64,000 nucleotides of DNA from Flagellimonas sp947499585 (lineage in GTDB: Bacteria; Bacteroidota; Bacteroidia; Flavobacteriales; Flavobacteriaceae), in assembly GCF_044596045.1 (NCBI RefSeq), contig NZ_CP138995.1, forward strand, positions 1,488,001 to 1,552,000, given 5' to 3'. How positions within the stretch are numbered: position 1 is the first letter of the stretch; each line of letters starts with the position of its first letter. The notes beneath the pieces were generated by a model, which saw only the letters and a program-made list of their open reading frames with translations, was not told the origin of the DNA and made no database searches. This document shows, one piece after another, positions 24,005 to 33,409 of this stretch. A program made the translations under genes and the position numbers.

Positions 24005-26041
24005 TTAACCAGTTTTCTTTATCAACCCTGCTCGTTCCAAAAGAGGTTCAATCTTAGGCGCTGCACCTCTAAAACGCTTGTAAAGTGTCATGGGGTTTTC
24101 TGTACCGCCTTTGGATAGCACATGTTCCTTAAACTTAGATGCAATTTCTTTATTGAAGATTCCATTTTCCTTGAAATAAGCAAAAGCATCTGCATCCAAG
24201 ACCTCGGCCCATTTATAACTGTAATATCCAGATGAATACCCTCCTTGAAAAATATGGGAGAATGCTACACTCATGCATGTTTCAGGAGTTTCTGGAAAAA
24301 GATTGGTGCCTTCAAAGGCTTTGGATTCATAATTTTTCACATCTTCAATTTTTGATGCGTCTGTTCCATGCCAAGCCATATCCAAAAAACCAAAACTTAG
24401 TTGCCTAAGTGTTGCCATGCCTTCTTGGAAAGTTGCAGATTCTTTAATTTTCTGCACCAATTCCATAGGAATCAATTCTCCAGTTTCATAATGGAAGGCA
24501 AAAAGCTCCAAAGCTTCTTTTTCATAACACCAATTTTCCAGCACTTGACTAGGTAGCTCTACAAAATCCCAATAGACGGATGTACCAGAAATACTAGGAT
24601 ATGTAGTGTTTGCCAACATACCGTGCAATGCATGACCAAACTCATGGAACAGCGTAGTTACCTCATTAAATGTCAAGAGTGAAGGTTTTGTGCTCGTTGG
24701 TTTTGTAAAGTTGCAAACATTGGAAATATGAGGTCTGCTATTTTCGCCTTGTATGGTGTATTGCGGTTTATAGGAAGTCATCCAAGCACCACCCCGTTTT
24801 CCTGGCCTAGGATGAAAATCAGCATAGAAAAGTGATACCAACTTTTGTGAGTTGTCATACACCTCAAAGGTTTTTACATCTTCATGGTATTTTTCTATAT
24901 CAAAAACTTCTTTAAAGTTGAGCCCAAATAGTTTTTCCGATACTTTAAAAACACCATTAATTACATTTTCTAGTTTAAAGTAGGGTTTTAGTTTTTCATC
25001 ATCCAAATTGAACAATTTTTGCTTCAACTTTTCTGAATAGTAGGAACTGTCCCATTTCTCTAGTTGAGCAATGTTATCCAACTCTTTTGCAAACGCCTGC
25101 AATTCTGCAAATTCCCTTTCGGCTGCGGGTTTTGCCTTTTCTAGAAGCTCGGTTAAAAAGTTCAGGACTTTTTCTGGTGTTTCCGCCATTCGCTCTTCTA
25201 AAACAAAGTGTGCATGTGTTTCGTATCCTAACAAATTGGCCCTCTCATGTCGAAGCGACACAATTTTCAGAACATTTTCTTGGTTATCCAGTTCATCTTT
25301 ATGAAATCCTTTAGTACCAAATGCAAGGGACAGTTCTTTTCGCAGTTCCCTGTTTTCCGCATATTTCATGAATGGAATGTAGCTAGGGTAATCCAATGTA
25401 ATTAACCAGCCTGCTTTATCCTTGGATTTTGCTAATTGTGCGGCAGCTTCTTTTGCTCCTTCGGGTAAGCCGTTTAAATCTTCTTCATTAGTGAGCAACA
25501 GCTCATATCTATTGGTTTCCGCCAATACGTTTTCCCCAAATTTTAATTTTAGCTTGGATAATTCAGTATCAATCTCTCTAAGGCGTTTTTTAGCGGTATC
25601 CGTCAAGTTGGCACCATTGCGACTAAAGCTTTTGTACCTTTTTTCTAATAGGGTTTGTTGTTCCGCTGTTAGGTTCAGTGTTTCTCTTTGTTCGTAGACT
25701 GATTTTATTCTTTTAAAAAGCGCCTCGTTCAATGTAATATCATTGCTGAATTCTGATAACAATGGAGAAACTTCTTGAGCTATTTTTTGAATCTCATCAT
25801 TGGTTTCCGCGGAATTAAGATTGAAAAAAATGCTAGAAACTCGGTCTAATTGCTTTCCAGAAAAATCTAGAGCTTCCAAAGTGTTTTTAAAAGCGGGAAG
25901 TTCTGGATTTTCAACTATTGCGTCTATTTCCTCTCGGGCATTATCAATTGCTTTTAAAATGGCAGGTTTAAAATGCTCGTTTTTTAATTGTTCAAAAGGA
26001 GCTTTATCAAAAGAAATAAGTAAGGGATTGTTTGTAGGCAT
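24005..26041 (-). CDS. M3-family oligopeptidase (peptidyl-dipeptidase type)
   Basis: The 678-residue zinc metallopeptidase degrades peptides in the cytosol. The zinc motif HEFGHALHG is at about 466-474, with the third ligand expected in the SGTSVYWDFVELPSQ segment about 25 residues later. The C-terminal AFSHIFQGGYSSGYYSYKWAEVLDADAF region is the conserved substrate-binding part of oligopeptidase A and peptidyl-dipeptidase Dcp. No signal peptide is present. Start ATG 26041 begins MPTNNPLLISFDKAPF, the usual N-terminus of the family. OpdA and Dcp are not separable here. purE lies upstream on the same strand with an 83-base gap holding a dispersed repeat. Confidence 0.92.
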   Translation of the reverse strand: MPTNNPLLISFDKAPFEQLKNEHFKPAILKAIDNAREEIDAIVENPELPAFKNTLEALDFSGKQLDRVSSIFFNLNSAETNDEIQKIAQEVSPLLSEFSNDITLNEALFKRIKSVYEQRETLNLTAEQQTLLEKRYKSFSRNGANLTDTAKKRLREIDTELSKLKLKFGENVLAETNRYELLLTNEEDLNGLPEGAKEAAAQLAKSKDKAGWLITLDYPSYIPFMKYAENRELRKELSLAFGTKGFHKDELDNQENVLKIVSLRHERANLLGYETHAHFVLEERMAETPEKVLNFLTELLEKAKPAAEREFAELQAFAKELDNIAQLEKWDSSYYSEKLKQKLFNLDDEKLKPYFKLENVINGVFKVSEKLFGLNFKEVFDIEKYHEDVKTFEVYDNSQKLVSLFYADFHPRPGKRGGAWMTSYKPQYTIQGENSRPHISNVCNFTKPTSTKPSLLTFNEVTTLFHEFGHALHGMLANTTYPSISGTSVYWDFVELPSQVLENWCYEKEALELFAFHYETGELIPMELVQKIKESATFQEGMATLRQLSFGFLDMAWHGTDASKIEDVKNYESKAFEGTNLFPETPETCMSVAFSHIFQGGYSSGYYSYKWAEVLDADAFAYFKENGIFNKEIASKFKEHVLSKGGTENPMTLYKRFRGAAPKIEPLLERAGLIKKTG

Positions 26042-26080
26042 GCGTGGATTTGTTATTTATAATTTGGAATTTTCAATCGA

Positions 26081-26106
26081 TGCTTCTCGACCGACTCAGG
26101 ATGACA
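26081..26106 (-). repeat. Dispersed intergenic repeat, copy 2
   Basis: On the minus strand it reads TGTCATCCTGAGTCGGTCGA plus flank and matches copy 1 at 5417-5444 in 16 of the first 20 bases, in opposite orientation. It lies between purE and the M3 peptidase gene. Confidence 0.6.
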
Positions 26107-26124
26107 GCTCAAAATAGAAAACTT

Positions 26125-26616
26125 CTAGTTCTTATTTCGGACTTGCTCTGCTCCTTTGATGACTTTCTCTTTAAGACCCTGTTTGTAAAGTTCAATTTTG
26201 TCTAAAACGCATTTATCAGAAGAGCCGATGATCTGAGCTGCCAGAATACCGGCATTTTTGGCACCGTTTAACGCCACTGTTGCTACGGGAACTCCACCGG
26301 GCATCTGAAGAATGGATAGAATAGAGTCCCAACCATCTATAGAATTACTGCTTTTTACAGGAACTCCTATCACTGGTAAGGGAGATAATGAGGCTACCAT
26401 TCCAGGAAGATGTGCAGCACCGCCAGCGCCTGCAATTATGACGTTATATCCATTTTTATGGGCATTTTTACTAAAATCGAACAGTTTTTCAGGAGTTCGG
26501 TGGGCAGATACTATGTCTACATCAACCTCTATATCAAACCCTTTTAAAATATCAACGGCTTCTTGCATAACGGGAAGGTCACTGGTGCTTCCCATAACTA
26601 CGGCTACTTTGCTCAT
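26125..26616 (-). CDS. purE: N5-carboxyaminoimidazole ribonucleotide mutase (PurE class I)
   Basis: The 163-residue enzyme converts N5-CAIR to CAIR in de novo purine synthesis. Family motifs are MGSTSDLPVM (8-17), SAHRTPEKL (about 38-46), AGAGGAAHLPGM (about 62-73) and IGVPVKSSNSIDGWDSILSI split across about 83-102. The GSTSD and AHRTP motifs bind substrate phosphate and ribose. purK, whose product it uses, lies directly upstream with four bases between. It is a cytosolic octamer by analogy with the family. Confidence 0.97.
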   Translation of the reverse strand: MSKVAVVMGSTSDLPVMQEAVDILKGFDIEVDVDIVSAHRTPEKLFDFSKNAHKNGYNVIIAGAGGAAHLPGMVASLSPLPVIGVPVKSSNSIDGWDSILSILQMPGGVPVATVALNGAKNAGILAAQIIGSSDKCVLDKIELYKQGLKEKVIKGAEQVRNKN

Positions 26617-26620
26617 AATG

Positions 26621-27775
26621 CTATTTGCTTATAACTTTAATCGTTTCTTTTACTTGTTGTGCCACTTTTCTTGCTTTGGCCATATCTTCATCTACAATGG
26701 TCACGTGACCCATTTTACGAAACGGGCGTGTTTGCTTTTTTCCGTAAACATGAGGTGTTACACCATCCATTTTTAAAATGGAATCTATGTTTTTATAAAT
26801 CACGTCTCCAGTATATCCTTCGGCACCTACCAAGTTGACCATTACTCCGGCCACTTTACTATCCGTTTTTCCTAAAGGTAAACCAAGTATTGCTCTTATG
26901 TGCTGCTCAAATTGATTGGTATAACTGGCCTCAATACTATAGTGCCCACTGTTATGGGGTCTTGGCGCGACTTCATTGACCAAAATTTCATCGTCTTGTG
27001 TTTGGAATAACTCTACTGCAAGCAATCCAATATGTTCTATGCTTGTTGAAACTTTTAAAGCTACCTCTACTGCCTTTTTTGCGATTGATTCTTCAATACG
27101 TGCTGGACAAATAACATATTCTACTTGATTGGCTTCAGGATGAAATTCCATTTCAACAACAGGATACGTTTTTACCTCCCCTTTGGTATTTCTTGCAACA
27201 ACAACGGCCAGTTCATTTTTAAAATCGACCATTTTTTCAGCAATGCATTCCACATTGGGCAATCCACTTAGGTCTTTTAATGCGCGTACCACTTTAACTC
27301 CTTGTCCATCATATCCAAACTGAGCACTTTTCCAAACAAAAGGAAATTCCAGCCCACCATTGGCAATACTATCCTCAATTTCGGAAGTATAGGCAAATCG
27401 TGTAAACGGAGAAGTGGGAATATCGTTATCGGTATAAAATAGCTTCTGTGTTGCCTTATTCTGGATAATACGCAGCGCATTAGTAGGGGGGTATACTTTT
27501 ACACCTTCGCTTTCCAGTTTTTCCAAAGCATCTACATTTACGTTTTCAATTTCAATGGTCAAGACATCAACATCTTTTCCAAAAGCATATACATCATCAA
27601 AATCTAGAAGACTGCCTTGTACAAAATGATTACAGGCAATTTTGCACGGAGCCTCTGCGGAAGCGTCCATTACCTTGGTATAGATATCCCATTTTCGGGT
27701 CTCATAAAGTAACATTTTGCCCAATTGGCCACCACCTAAAATACCGAGTTTAAAATTGGAAGAGAAAAAATGCAT
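26621..27775 (-). CDS. purK: N5-carboxyaminoimidazole ribonucleotide synthase
   Basis: The 384-residue ATP-grasp enzyme makes N5-CAIR from AIR, bicarbonate and ATP, feeding PurE. The N-terminus LGILGGGQLGKML at about 10-22 is typical. ATP-grasp parts are FPFVWKSAQFGYDGQGVKVV (about 143-162), the AVVVARNTKGEVKTYPVVE strand region, and the catalytic EVAPRPHNSGHYSIEA at about 269-284. Start ATG 27775 follows a 118-base gap from the divergent hpt-adk gene. The purK-purE order forms one operon. Confidence 0.96.
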   Translation of the reverse strand: MHFFSSNFKLGILGGGQLGKMLLYETRKWDIYTKVMDASAEAPCKIACNHFVQGSLLDFDDVYAFGKDVDVLTIEIENVNVDALEKLESEGVKVYPPTNALRIIQNKATQKLFYTDNDIPTSPFTRFAYTSEIEDSIANGGLEFPFVWKSAQFGYDGQGVKVVRALKDLSGLPNVECIAEKMVDFKNELAVVVARNTKGEVKTYPVVEMEFHPEANQVEYVICPARIEESIAKKAVEVALKVSTSIEHIGLLAVELFQTQDDEILVNEVAPRPHNSGHYSIEASYTNQFEQHIRAILGLPLGKTDSKVAGVMVNLVGAEGYTGDVIYKNIDSILKMDGVTPHVYGKKQTRPFRKMGHVTIVDEDMAKARKVAQQVKETIKVISK

Positions 27776-27860
27776 TAATCTGTTAATTGGAATGAAAGCA
27801 AAAATACATGAATTCCTCGAAGGGATAAAAGCTCAGAGGGTAAAGCGCACCTAAAAATGT

Positions 27861-27868
27861 TATCTTTG
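27861..27868 (+). promoter_or_regulatory. Probable hpt-adk promoter, -7 box TATCTTTG
   Basis: It matches TAnnTTTG, 25 bases before the TTG start at 27894. No convincing -33 TTG is seen. Confidence 0.45.
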
Positions 27869-27893
27869 CCAACCTATTAAAATTGATGACGAC

Positions 27894-29003
27894 TTGATCA
27901 AGCTCCATGACAAAGTTTTTAAGCCCTTTTTAGGGGAGGAACAAATTTTAGCTGCTATAGAAAAAATGGCAACTGAAATAGCTAAAGACTATAAGAATGA
28001 GACTCCTATTTTTGTGGGGGTACTCAACGGGGCGTTCATGTTTGTGTCCGATTTTTTAAAGGCATACCAACATCCATGTCAAGTTTCATTTGTACGGTTG
28101 AGTTCCTATCACGGGTTAACATCTACAGGTATTGTGGAAACTCTATTGGATGTTCCGGAAGATATAGATGGAAGAAGTGTAATTATTTTAGAAGATGTTA
28201 TTGATACGGGCAGAACATTAAAGCAATTAGTGCATTTGTTCTCTCAAACCAATGTGAAAGAGTTTAAAATAGCTTCGTTGTTTTATAAATCTGATGTGTA
28301 TTCAGGTGAATATTCAATTGACTATGTGGGAATGGAGATTCCTGATAATTTTATTGTAGGATACGGCCTGGATTATAAGGAATTGGGGCGAAACTTAAGA
28401 GAAGTATATCAACTAAACCAGAATAATATGATCAACCTTGTGCTTTTTGGAAAGCCGGGAGCGGGAAAAGGGACCCAGGCTGGGTTTTTAAAGGAAAATT
28501 ACAATTTAAAGCACATTTCTACAGGAGATGTTTTTAGATATAATATTAAAAACGGAACGGAACTTGGCAAATTGGCCAAATCTTATATAGATAGAGGTGA
28601 TTTGGTTCCTGATGAGGTAACTATAAGTATGTTGAAGGATGAAGTGGAGAAAAATCCAGATGCTGCAGGGTTCATTTTTGATGGATTTCCAAGAACAACT
28701 GCACAAGCAGAGGCATTGGATAATTTTTTAGAATCTAAAGACATGCAGATAGACGCTACCATTGCATTGGAAGCTGATGATAATGTTTTAGTAGCTCGTT
28801 TATTGGAACGTGGTAAAGCAAGTGGCCGTTCAGATGATCAGGATGAAGACAAAATCCGAAACCGATTTGATGAATACAATCAGAAAACTGCTCCTTTAAG
28901 AGCTTATTATGAGAAACAAGGAAAGTTTCATTCTGTGAACGGAATAGGGGAAATAAGTGAAATTACGGAGCGTCTAAGTACCGTTGTAAACGACCTTTCA
29001 TAA
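27894..29003 (+). CDS. hpt-adk: Fused hypoxanthine phosphoribosyltransferase-adenylate kinase
   Basis: The 369-residue protein joins two purine enzymes. Residues 1-175 are a hypoxanthine phosphoribosyltransferase with the PRPP loop ILEDVIDTGRTL (98-109). Residues 179-369 are adenylate kinase with P-loop GKPGAGKGT (186-194), DGFPRTTAQA and the lid region ERGKASGRSDD. The lid is short, without the zinc Cys residues. The fusion is, from general knowledge, common in Flavobacteria and links salvage to nucleotide energy balance. Start choice is unusual: no in-frame ATG exists at the N-terminus, and TTG 27894 (MIKLHDKVF) fits the family. An internal ATG at 28428 begins exactly at the kinase domain (MINLVLFGKPG), so a separate kinase product is possible. 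Confidence 0.92.
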   Translation: MIKLHDKVFKPFLGEEQILAAIEKMATEIAKDYKNETPIFVGVLNGAFMFVSDFLKAYQHPCQVSFVRLSSYHGLTSTGIVETLLDVPEDIDGRSVIILEDVIDTGRTLKQLVHLFSQTNVKEFKIASLFYKSDVYSGEYSIDYVGMEIPDNFIVGYGLDYKELGRNLREVYQLNQNNMINLVLFGKPGAGKGTQAGFLKENYNLKHISTGDVFRYNIKNGTELGKLAKSYIDRGDLVPDEVTISMLKDEVEKNPDAAGFIFDGFPRTTAQAEALDNFLESKDMQIDATIALEADDNVLVARLLERGKASGRSDDQDEDKIRNRFDEYNQKTAPLRAYYEKQGKFHSVNGIGEISEITERLSTVVNDLS

Positions 29004-29029
29004 CGTAGTTTAAATCTATAAAAATCTAG

Positions 29030-29548
29030 ATGAGTTTTGACTTACAGCCAATTCTAGAAAACGATTTGGTAAAACTTAGGCCTTTGTCATCAAAAGATTT
29101 TGATTCACTTTACAAAGTTGCTTCAGATTCTTTAATTTGGGAACAACACCCAGACAATAAGAGATATACATTATCTGGATTCACCAAATTTTTCAATGAA
29201 TCAATAGCTTCTAAAGGAGCGCTTGTAATTATCGAAAAGGAATCAGGTAATGTGATTGGCAGTTCACGATTTAATTTAGTTCCCAAGTATAATAAGGCAG
29301 TTGAAATAGGATGGACATTTTTGTCAAGAGCATATTGGGGTGGGAGATACAATTCGGTATGCAAACAACTAATGATGAATTATGCATTTCAGTTTGTAAA
29401 TGAAATTGTATTTTTTGTTGGCAAAAACAACATTCGTTCTCAAAAAGCAGTGGAGAAATTAACCTCACTGGATAAGAACAAATTGACCATTGAGCAAAGT
29501 TCTGAAAACTCAGAAAACGATTTAGTTTATAGGATTGCAAAGGCATAA
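29030..29548 (+). CDS. GNAT-family N-acetyltransferase
   Basis: The 172-residue protein has the RimJ/RimL-like GNAT layout: LVKLRPLSSKDFDSLYKVA at the start, the acceptor region EQHPDNKRYTLSGFTKFF, VIGSSRFNLV, and AVEIGWTFLSRAYWGGRYN where the acetyl-CoA-binding loop is expected. The usual R/Q-x-x-G-x-G/A appears as RAYWGGRYNSVCKQL. The acceptor amine is unknown; N-terminal protein or small-molecule substrates are both possible. It lies between hpt-adk (26 bases) and obg (23 bases) on the same strand and is probably cotranscribed. Confidence 0.85.
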   Translation: MSFDLQPILENDLVKLRPLSSKDFDSLYKVASDSLIWEQHPDNKRYTLSGFTKFFNESIASKGALVIIEKESGNVIGSSRFNLVPKYNKAVEIGWTFLSRAYWGGRYNSVCKQLMMNYAFQFVNEIVFFVGKNNIRSQKAVEKLTSLDKNKLTIEQSSENSENDLVYRIAKA

Positions 29549-29571
29549 TATTAATTGTGAAAACGCACATC

Positions 29572-30573
29572 ATGACAGAAGGTAATTTTGTTGATTATGT
29601 AAAGGTTTATGTAGCTTCTGGAAAAGGGGGTAAGGGTTCTGTGCACCTGCATCGGGAGAAATATATTACCAAAGGTGGGCCGGATGGCGGAGATGGTGGT
29701 CGTGGTGGTCATGTAATTATTAGAGGTAATAGTAACCTTTGGACACTCATTACCTTTAAGTTCAAAAAACATTTTAAAGCAAGCCATGGAGAACATGGCA
29801 GCAAAAACCGCAGCACGGGTGCCGATGGTCAAGATGTATATATGGATGTACCATTAGGTACTTTGGTTAGAGATACCGAAAGCAATGAAATTCTTTTTGA
29901 GATTACTGAGAATGGAGAGGAAAAAATAGTGGCAGAAGGAGGAATGGGAGGTCGTGGCAACTGGCATTTTAAGAGCCCTACCAATCAAACTCCAAGATAT
30001 GCCCAGCCAGGAATTCCTGGTCAAGAATCCCAAATAACGCTAGAATTGAAAGTTTTGGCAGATGTAGGTCTTGTAGGTTTTCCCAATGCTGGTAAATCTA
30101 CCCTTCTTTCTGTAATGACTTCTGCAAAGCCAAAAATTGCAGATTATGAATTCACAACGCTAAAACCTAATTTGGGCATAGTTGAATATCGAGATTTTAG
30201 GAGTTTTGTAATGGCTGATATTCCTGGTATTATTGAAGGAGCAGCGGAAGGAAAAGGCCTGGGGCATTACTTTTTAAGACATATTGAGCGCAACTCAACC
30301 TTACTCTTTTTAATACCGGCGGACAGCAATGATATTTCAAAAGAATATGAAATTCTGTTGGATGAACTAAGACGTTACAATCCTGAATTGTTGGATAAGG
30401 AAAGACTAATCGCAATTTCTAAATGTGACATGTTGGATGAAGAGCTTATGGGAGAAATGAAGGTTGAATTAGACAAAGACTTCAAGAATATACCTTATCG
30501 ATTTATTTCGTCGGTTGCGCAACAAGGTATCCAAGAACTTAAGGATGACCTCTGGAAGTTATTGAACGAATAA
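29572..30573 (+). CDS. obg: Obg/CgtA GTPase
   Basis: The 333-residue GTPase acts in 50S ribosome assembly and stress signalling. The glycine-rich Obg fold is at 1-155 (VASGKGGKGSVHLHREKY, GGPDGGDGGRGGHVI). The G domain follows with G1 GFPNAGKST (169-177), G2 around FTTLKPNLG, G3 DIPGIIEGA and G4 SKCDM. The start is ATG 29572 (MTEGNFVDYVKV); a GTG at 29557 in frame would add five residues. The C-terminal extension of E. coli-type Obg is absent, as is common. It is in line with hpt-adk and GNAT. Confidence 0.96.
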   Translation: MTEGNFVDYVKVYVASGKGGKGSVHLHREKYITKGGPDGGDGGRGGHVIIRGNSNLWTLITFKFKKHFKASHGEHGSKNRSTGADGQDVYMDVPLGTLVRDTESNEILFEITENGEEKIVAEGGMGGRGNWHFKSPTNQTPRYAQPGIPGQESQITLELKVLADVGLVGFPNAGKSTLLSVMTSAKPKIADYEFTTLKPNLGIVEYRDFRSFVMADIPGIIEGAAEGKGLGHYFLRHIERNSTLLFLIPADSNDISKEYEILLDELRRYNPELLDKERLIAISKCDMLDEELMGEMKVELDKDFKNIPYRFISSVAQQGIQELKDDLWKLLNE

Positions 30574-30634
30574 CATCATTTATTCTCCTTCCGAAACCAA
30601 ATATTGATTAATTTTAAAGGTATTCCAATATCAA

Positions 30635-31159
30635 ATGCGATATCTTTTTTCCATACTGTTTATATGTTCACTGTTTTCCTGCAGTGGAGTTCGGGTAAAT
30701 TACGACTACGATAAGGCCACAAGTTTTTCTAACTATACAAGCTATAATTACTTCTCAGATATTGAATCTGGTTTAAGTGAATTGGATGAAAAAAGATTGA
30801 TGCGGGCTCTTGACTCTACATTACAAGCAAAGGGCTATCTTTTGGCGGAGGAACCAGATTTTTTCATCAATATTCTTAGCAATGAATACAGAAGTGCTCC
30901 AAATAATGCTGTAGGAGTTGGCGTTGGCGGAACAGGCAGAAATGTTGGTGGAGGAATTTCCGTAGGTCTACCTTTAGGTAACTCGGGTATTCAGCGTCAG
31001 ATCCAGTTTGACTTTGTAGATGCCCAAAAAGATGAACTGTTCTGGCAGGCTTCAAGCGAAAGTGGTTTTAGAGAAAATGCTTCACCGAGCGTTAGAGAAG
31101 AAAGGTTAAGAGCACTGGTAAAAAAGGTATTCTCAAAATTTCCACCAGAAAAGAAATAA
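30635..31159 (+). CDS. DUF4136 lipoprotein
   Basis: The 174-residue exported protein has a lipobox LFSC with C16 and the DUF4136 pattern: VNYDYDKATSFSNYTSYNYF after the lipid site, an alpha/beta region with LMRALDSTLQAKGYLLAEEPDFFIN, a Gly/Val-rich VGVGVGGTGRNVGGGISVGL stretch, and a closing strand-helix (LRALVKKVFSKFPP). DUF4136 proteins are found in the envelope, and function is unknown. It follows obg after 61 bases, with a weak TAATTTTA element in the gap. Confidence 0.85.
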   Translation: MRYLFSILFICSLFSCSGVRVNYDYDKATSFSNYTSYNYFSDIESGLSELDEKRLMRALDSTLQAKGYLLAEEPDFFINILSNEYRSAPNNAVGVGVGGTGRNVGGGISVGLPLGNSGIQRQIQFDFVDAQKDELFWQASSESGFRENASPSVREERLRALVKKVFSKFPPEKK

Positions 31160-31225
31160 CATCCGTTAACCAAAGCTAATTTACCGCTTGTCATATTCCA
31201 TTTTCGTGGGTATTGGTTCCAGTCC

Positions 31226-31233
31226 TATTTTTG
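31226..31233 (+). promoter_or_regulatory. Probable S9 peptidase promoter, -7 box TATTTTTG
   Basis: It matches TAnnTTTG and lies 91 bases before the chosen ATG at 31325, giving a leader of about 85 bases. No -33 TTG at the right distance. Confidence 0.4.
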
Positions 31234-31324
31234 ATTGAATAAAATGTAACAAATGCTTACTAAAAGAGTCTTATTTAGAAGATTAGCTTCAATTTTCAAT
31301 CAAAAACTATTAATTCAAACACTT

Positions 31325-33355
31325 ATGAAAACAACATTAAATTTTAAAACTGTTTGCGGTATTGCCTTGTTTTTACTGATAGGAACGACCTCATACGCTC
31401 AGGACAAAACTGTTCCTGGAAACCCAAGTTTGGTTAGTTCAAACGACGAGTTGATTTCCCTTGCATCATTAGATCAAGGAGATTACAGGTATACCGTAGA
31501 AGATTACTTTGCTAACCCAAAGGCTTTTACTTTTAGATTTTCACCAGATGGAAAATACTTGTCCTACAGAGAAAGTAACGAAGATGGGAAAAGGCATATT
31601 TATGTGAAGAACCTTGAGACCAATGAAATAAAAAGAGCAATTGAGGAAAAAGAAGAACTTGTTAGAACCTATGGTTGGGTTAATAATGGGAGATTGTTCT
31701 ATTCTATGGATAAGGGCGGGGATGAAAACTATCATATCTATGCGGTAGATTTAGATGGCAGCAATCAAAAAGACCTTACTCCTTTTGATGGTGTAAGAGC
31801 TCAGTTCACTGAACTGCTGAAAGAGGATAAAGACCATATTATTGTTGCTTTAAACAAAAACAATCCGCAGGTTTTTGAGCCTTACAAAGTAAACCTTAAT
31901 ACAGGAGAGTTAACACAGTTATACTCCAATGAAGACGCGGCAAACCCTATTGCGGGGTACAATTTTGATAAAAATGGTAATCTCAAGGCCTTTGCCAAAA
32001 TACGTGATGGTGTAGAGCAAGACATTTATTATGAAGATGGCAATGGAGGCTACAATGTCATAAAAAAATTAAACTGGAAAGATTCCTTCAATATTCTTGA
32101 TTTCAACTACGCAACCGAAAATCCGCATGACGCATATGTCATTTCCAATTTAAGTAGTGACAAAGCAGAGATAGTGCTCTATGATTTAATGGAAGATAAA
32201 GTAATAGAGAAAGTCTTTACAAATGATCAGTATGATGTTCAGAGTATGGGGCTTTCCAGAAAAAGAAATTATGAAATAGATTACTTCTCCTACGAAGGAG
32301 AAAAGAACATTGTGGTACCAATAAGTGATTCGTACAAAAAATTGGATAGCAAGATCAAAAAAGAACTTCCTGGAAAGCAATACAGTGTTTTAGACACTAC
32401 AGATGATGAAAACCTTTATATGGTATATGTGGACAGCGATCGCCTGTATGGAGCATATTACGCTTTCGATGTTCAAAAAAATGAACTCAAGGAACTTTAT
32501 AATACCATGCCTCAGCTTAAGGAAGAGGATATGTCAGAAATGAGGCCTATAACTTTTAAAAGCAGAGATGGTATAACGTTGCATGGTTACATTACTTTAC
32601 CCAAAGCAGCGTTGGCAGGGGAAAAAGTTCCTGTAATTGTAAACCCTCACGGAGGTCCACAGGGAATACGTGATTCATGGGGTTTTAATCCAGAGTCGCA
32701 ATTGTTTGCCAGTAGAGGGTACGCTACACTTCAGGTAAACTTTAGAATATCAGGAGGCTATGGAAGAGAATTCTTAGAATCTGGTTTCAAGGAAATTGGT
32801 AGAAAAGCTATGGATGATGTAGAGGATGGATTGCAATATGTTATTGACCAAGGTTGGGTAGACGCGGACAAGGCAGCAATATATGGAGGTAGTCATGGTG
32901 GATATGCTGTTTTAAGAGGTTTAACCAAAACACCGGATTTATATGCTTGTGGTGTAGATTATGTCGGAGTTTCAAATCTTTTCACTTTTATGAAAACCAT
33001 TCCGCCTTATTGGAAACCTTACTTAAAGATTATTAAGGAAATCTGGTATGATGAGGATGTGGCCGAGGAGAAAGCAATAATGGAAGAAGTTTCTCCAGTA
33101 TACCAAATAGAGAAGATTAAAAAACCACTGTTTGTGGTACAAGGCGCCAATGATCCTAGGGTTAATATAGATGAGTCTGATCAAATTGTAAGCGCTTTAA
33201 GAGGAAAAGGCTATGACGTACCGTACATGGTAAAATATGATGAAGGACATGGTTTTGGTAAAGAAGAAAACAGAATTGAACTGTATAAGGCCATGATGGG
33301 CTTTTATTCCAAACATTTAGGAAATGAAGAAATACCAACACCTTTAAAAGATTAA
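31325..33355 (+). CDS. S9-family prolyl-oligopeptidase-like serine peptidase, exported
   Basis: The 676-residue protein has a signal peptide (LNFKTVCGIALFLLIGTTSYAQ), a seven-bladed beta-propeller region (about 50-400) and a C-terminal alpha/beta-hydrolase peptidase domain. The catalytic triad is S523 in YGGSHGGYA, D610 in GANDPRVN and H642 in DEGHGFGK. The oxyanion-loop motif VIVNPHGGPQG precedes it. The domain order matches acylaminoacyl-peptidase/S9C enzymes that hydrolyse short peptides. ATG 31325 is chosen because the signal peptide begins there, although an upstream ATG-frame extends to 31253. It is expected in the periplasm. A strong terminator follows. Confidence 0.9.
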   Translation: MKTTLNFKTVCGIALFLLIGTTSYAQDKTVPGNPSLVSSNDELISLASLDQGDYRYTVEDYFANPKAFTFRFSPDGKYLSYRESNEDGKRHIYVKNLETNEIKRAIEEKEELVRTYGWVNNGRLFYSMDKGGDENYHIYAVDLDGSNQKDLTPFDGVRAQFTELLKEDKDHIIVALNKNNPQVFEPYKVNLNTGELTQLYSNEDAANPIAGYNFDKNGNLKAFAKIRDGVEQDIYYEDGNGGYNVIKKLNWKDSFNILDFNYATENPHDAYVISNLSSDKAEIVLYDLMEDKVIEKVFTNDQYDVQSMGLSRKRNYEIDYFSYEGEKNIVVPISDSYKKLDSKIKKELPGKQYSVLDTTDDENLYMVYVDSDRLYGAYYAFDVQKNELKELYNTMPQLKEEDMSEMRPITFKSRDGITLHGYITLPKAALAGEKVPVIVNPHGGPQGIRDSWGFNPESQLFASRGYATLQVNFRISGGYGREFLESGFKEIGRKAMDDVEDGLQYVIDQGWVDADKAAIYGGSHGGYAVLRGLTKTPDLYACGVDYVGVSNLFTFMKTIPPYWKPYLKIIKEIWYDEDVAEEKAIMEEVSPVYQIEKIKKPLFVVQGANDPRVNIDESDQIVSALRGKGYDVPYMVKYDEGHGFGKEENRIELYKAMMGFYSKHLGNEEIPTPLKD

Positions 33356-33380
33356 GTTCAACACCATCTATTTGTAAGAT

Positions 33381-33409
33381 AAAAAGGAGCTTTTAAGCTC
33401 CTTTTTTTT
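33381..33409 (+). terminator. Rho-independent terminator after the S9 peptidase gene
   Basis: The stem AAAAAGGAGCTT pairs with AAGCTCCTTTTT and is followed by a T tract. Confidence 0.85.

Noticed and set aside
26312..26776. Antisense open frame of 154 residues over purE and purK
   Set aside because: It spans both known genes on the other strand and has no start signal or domain.
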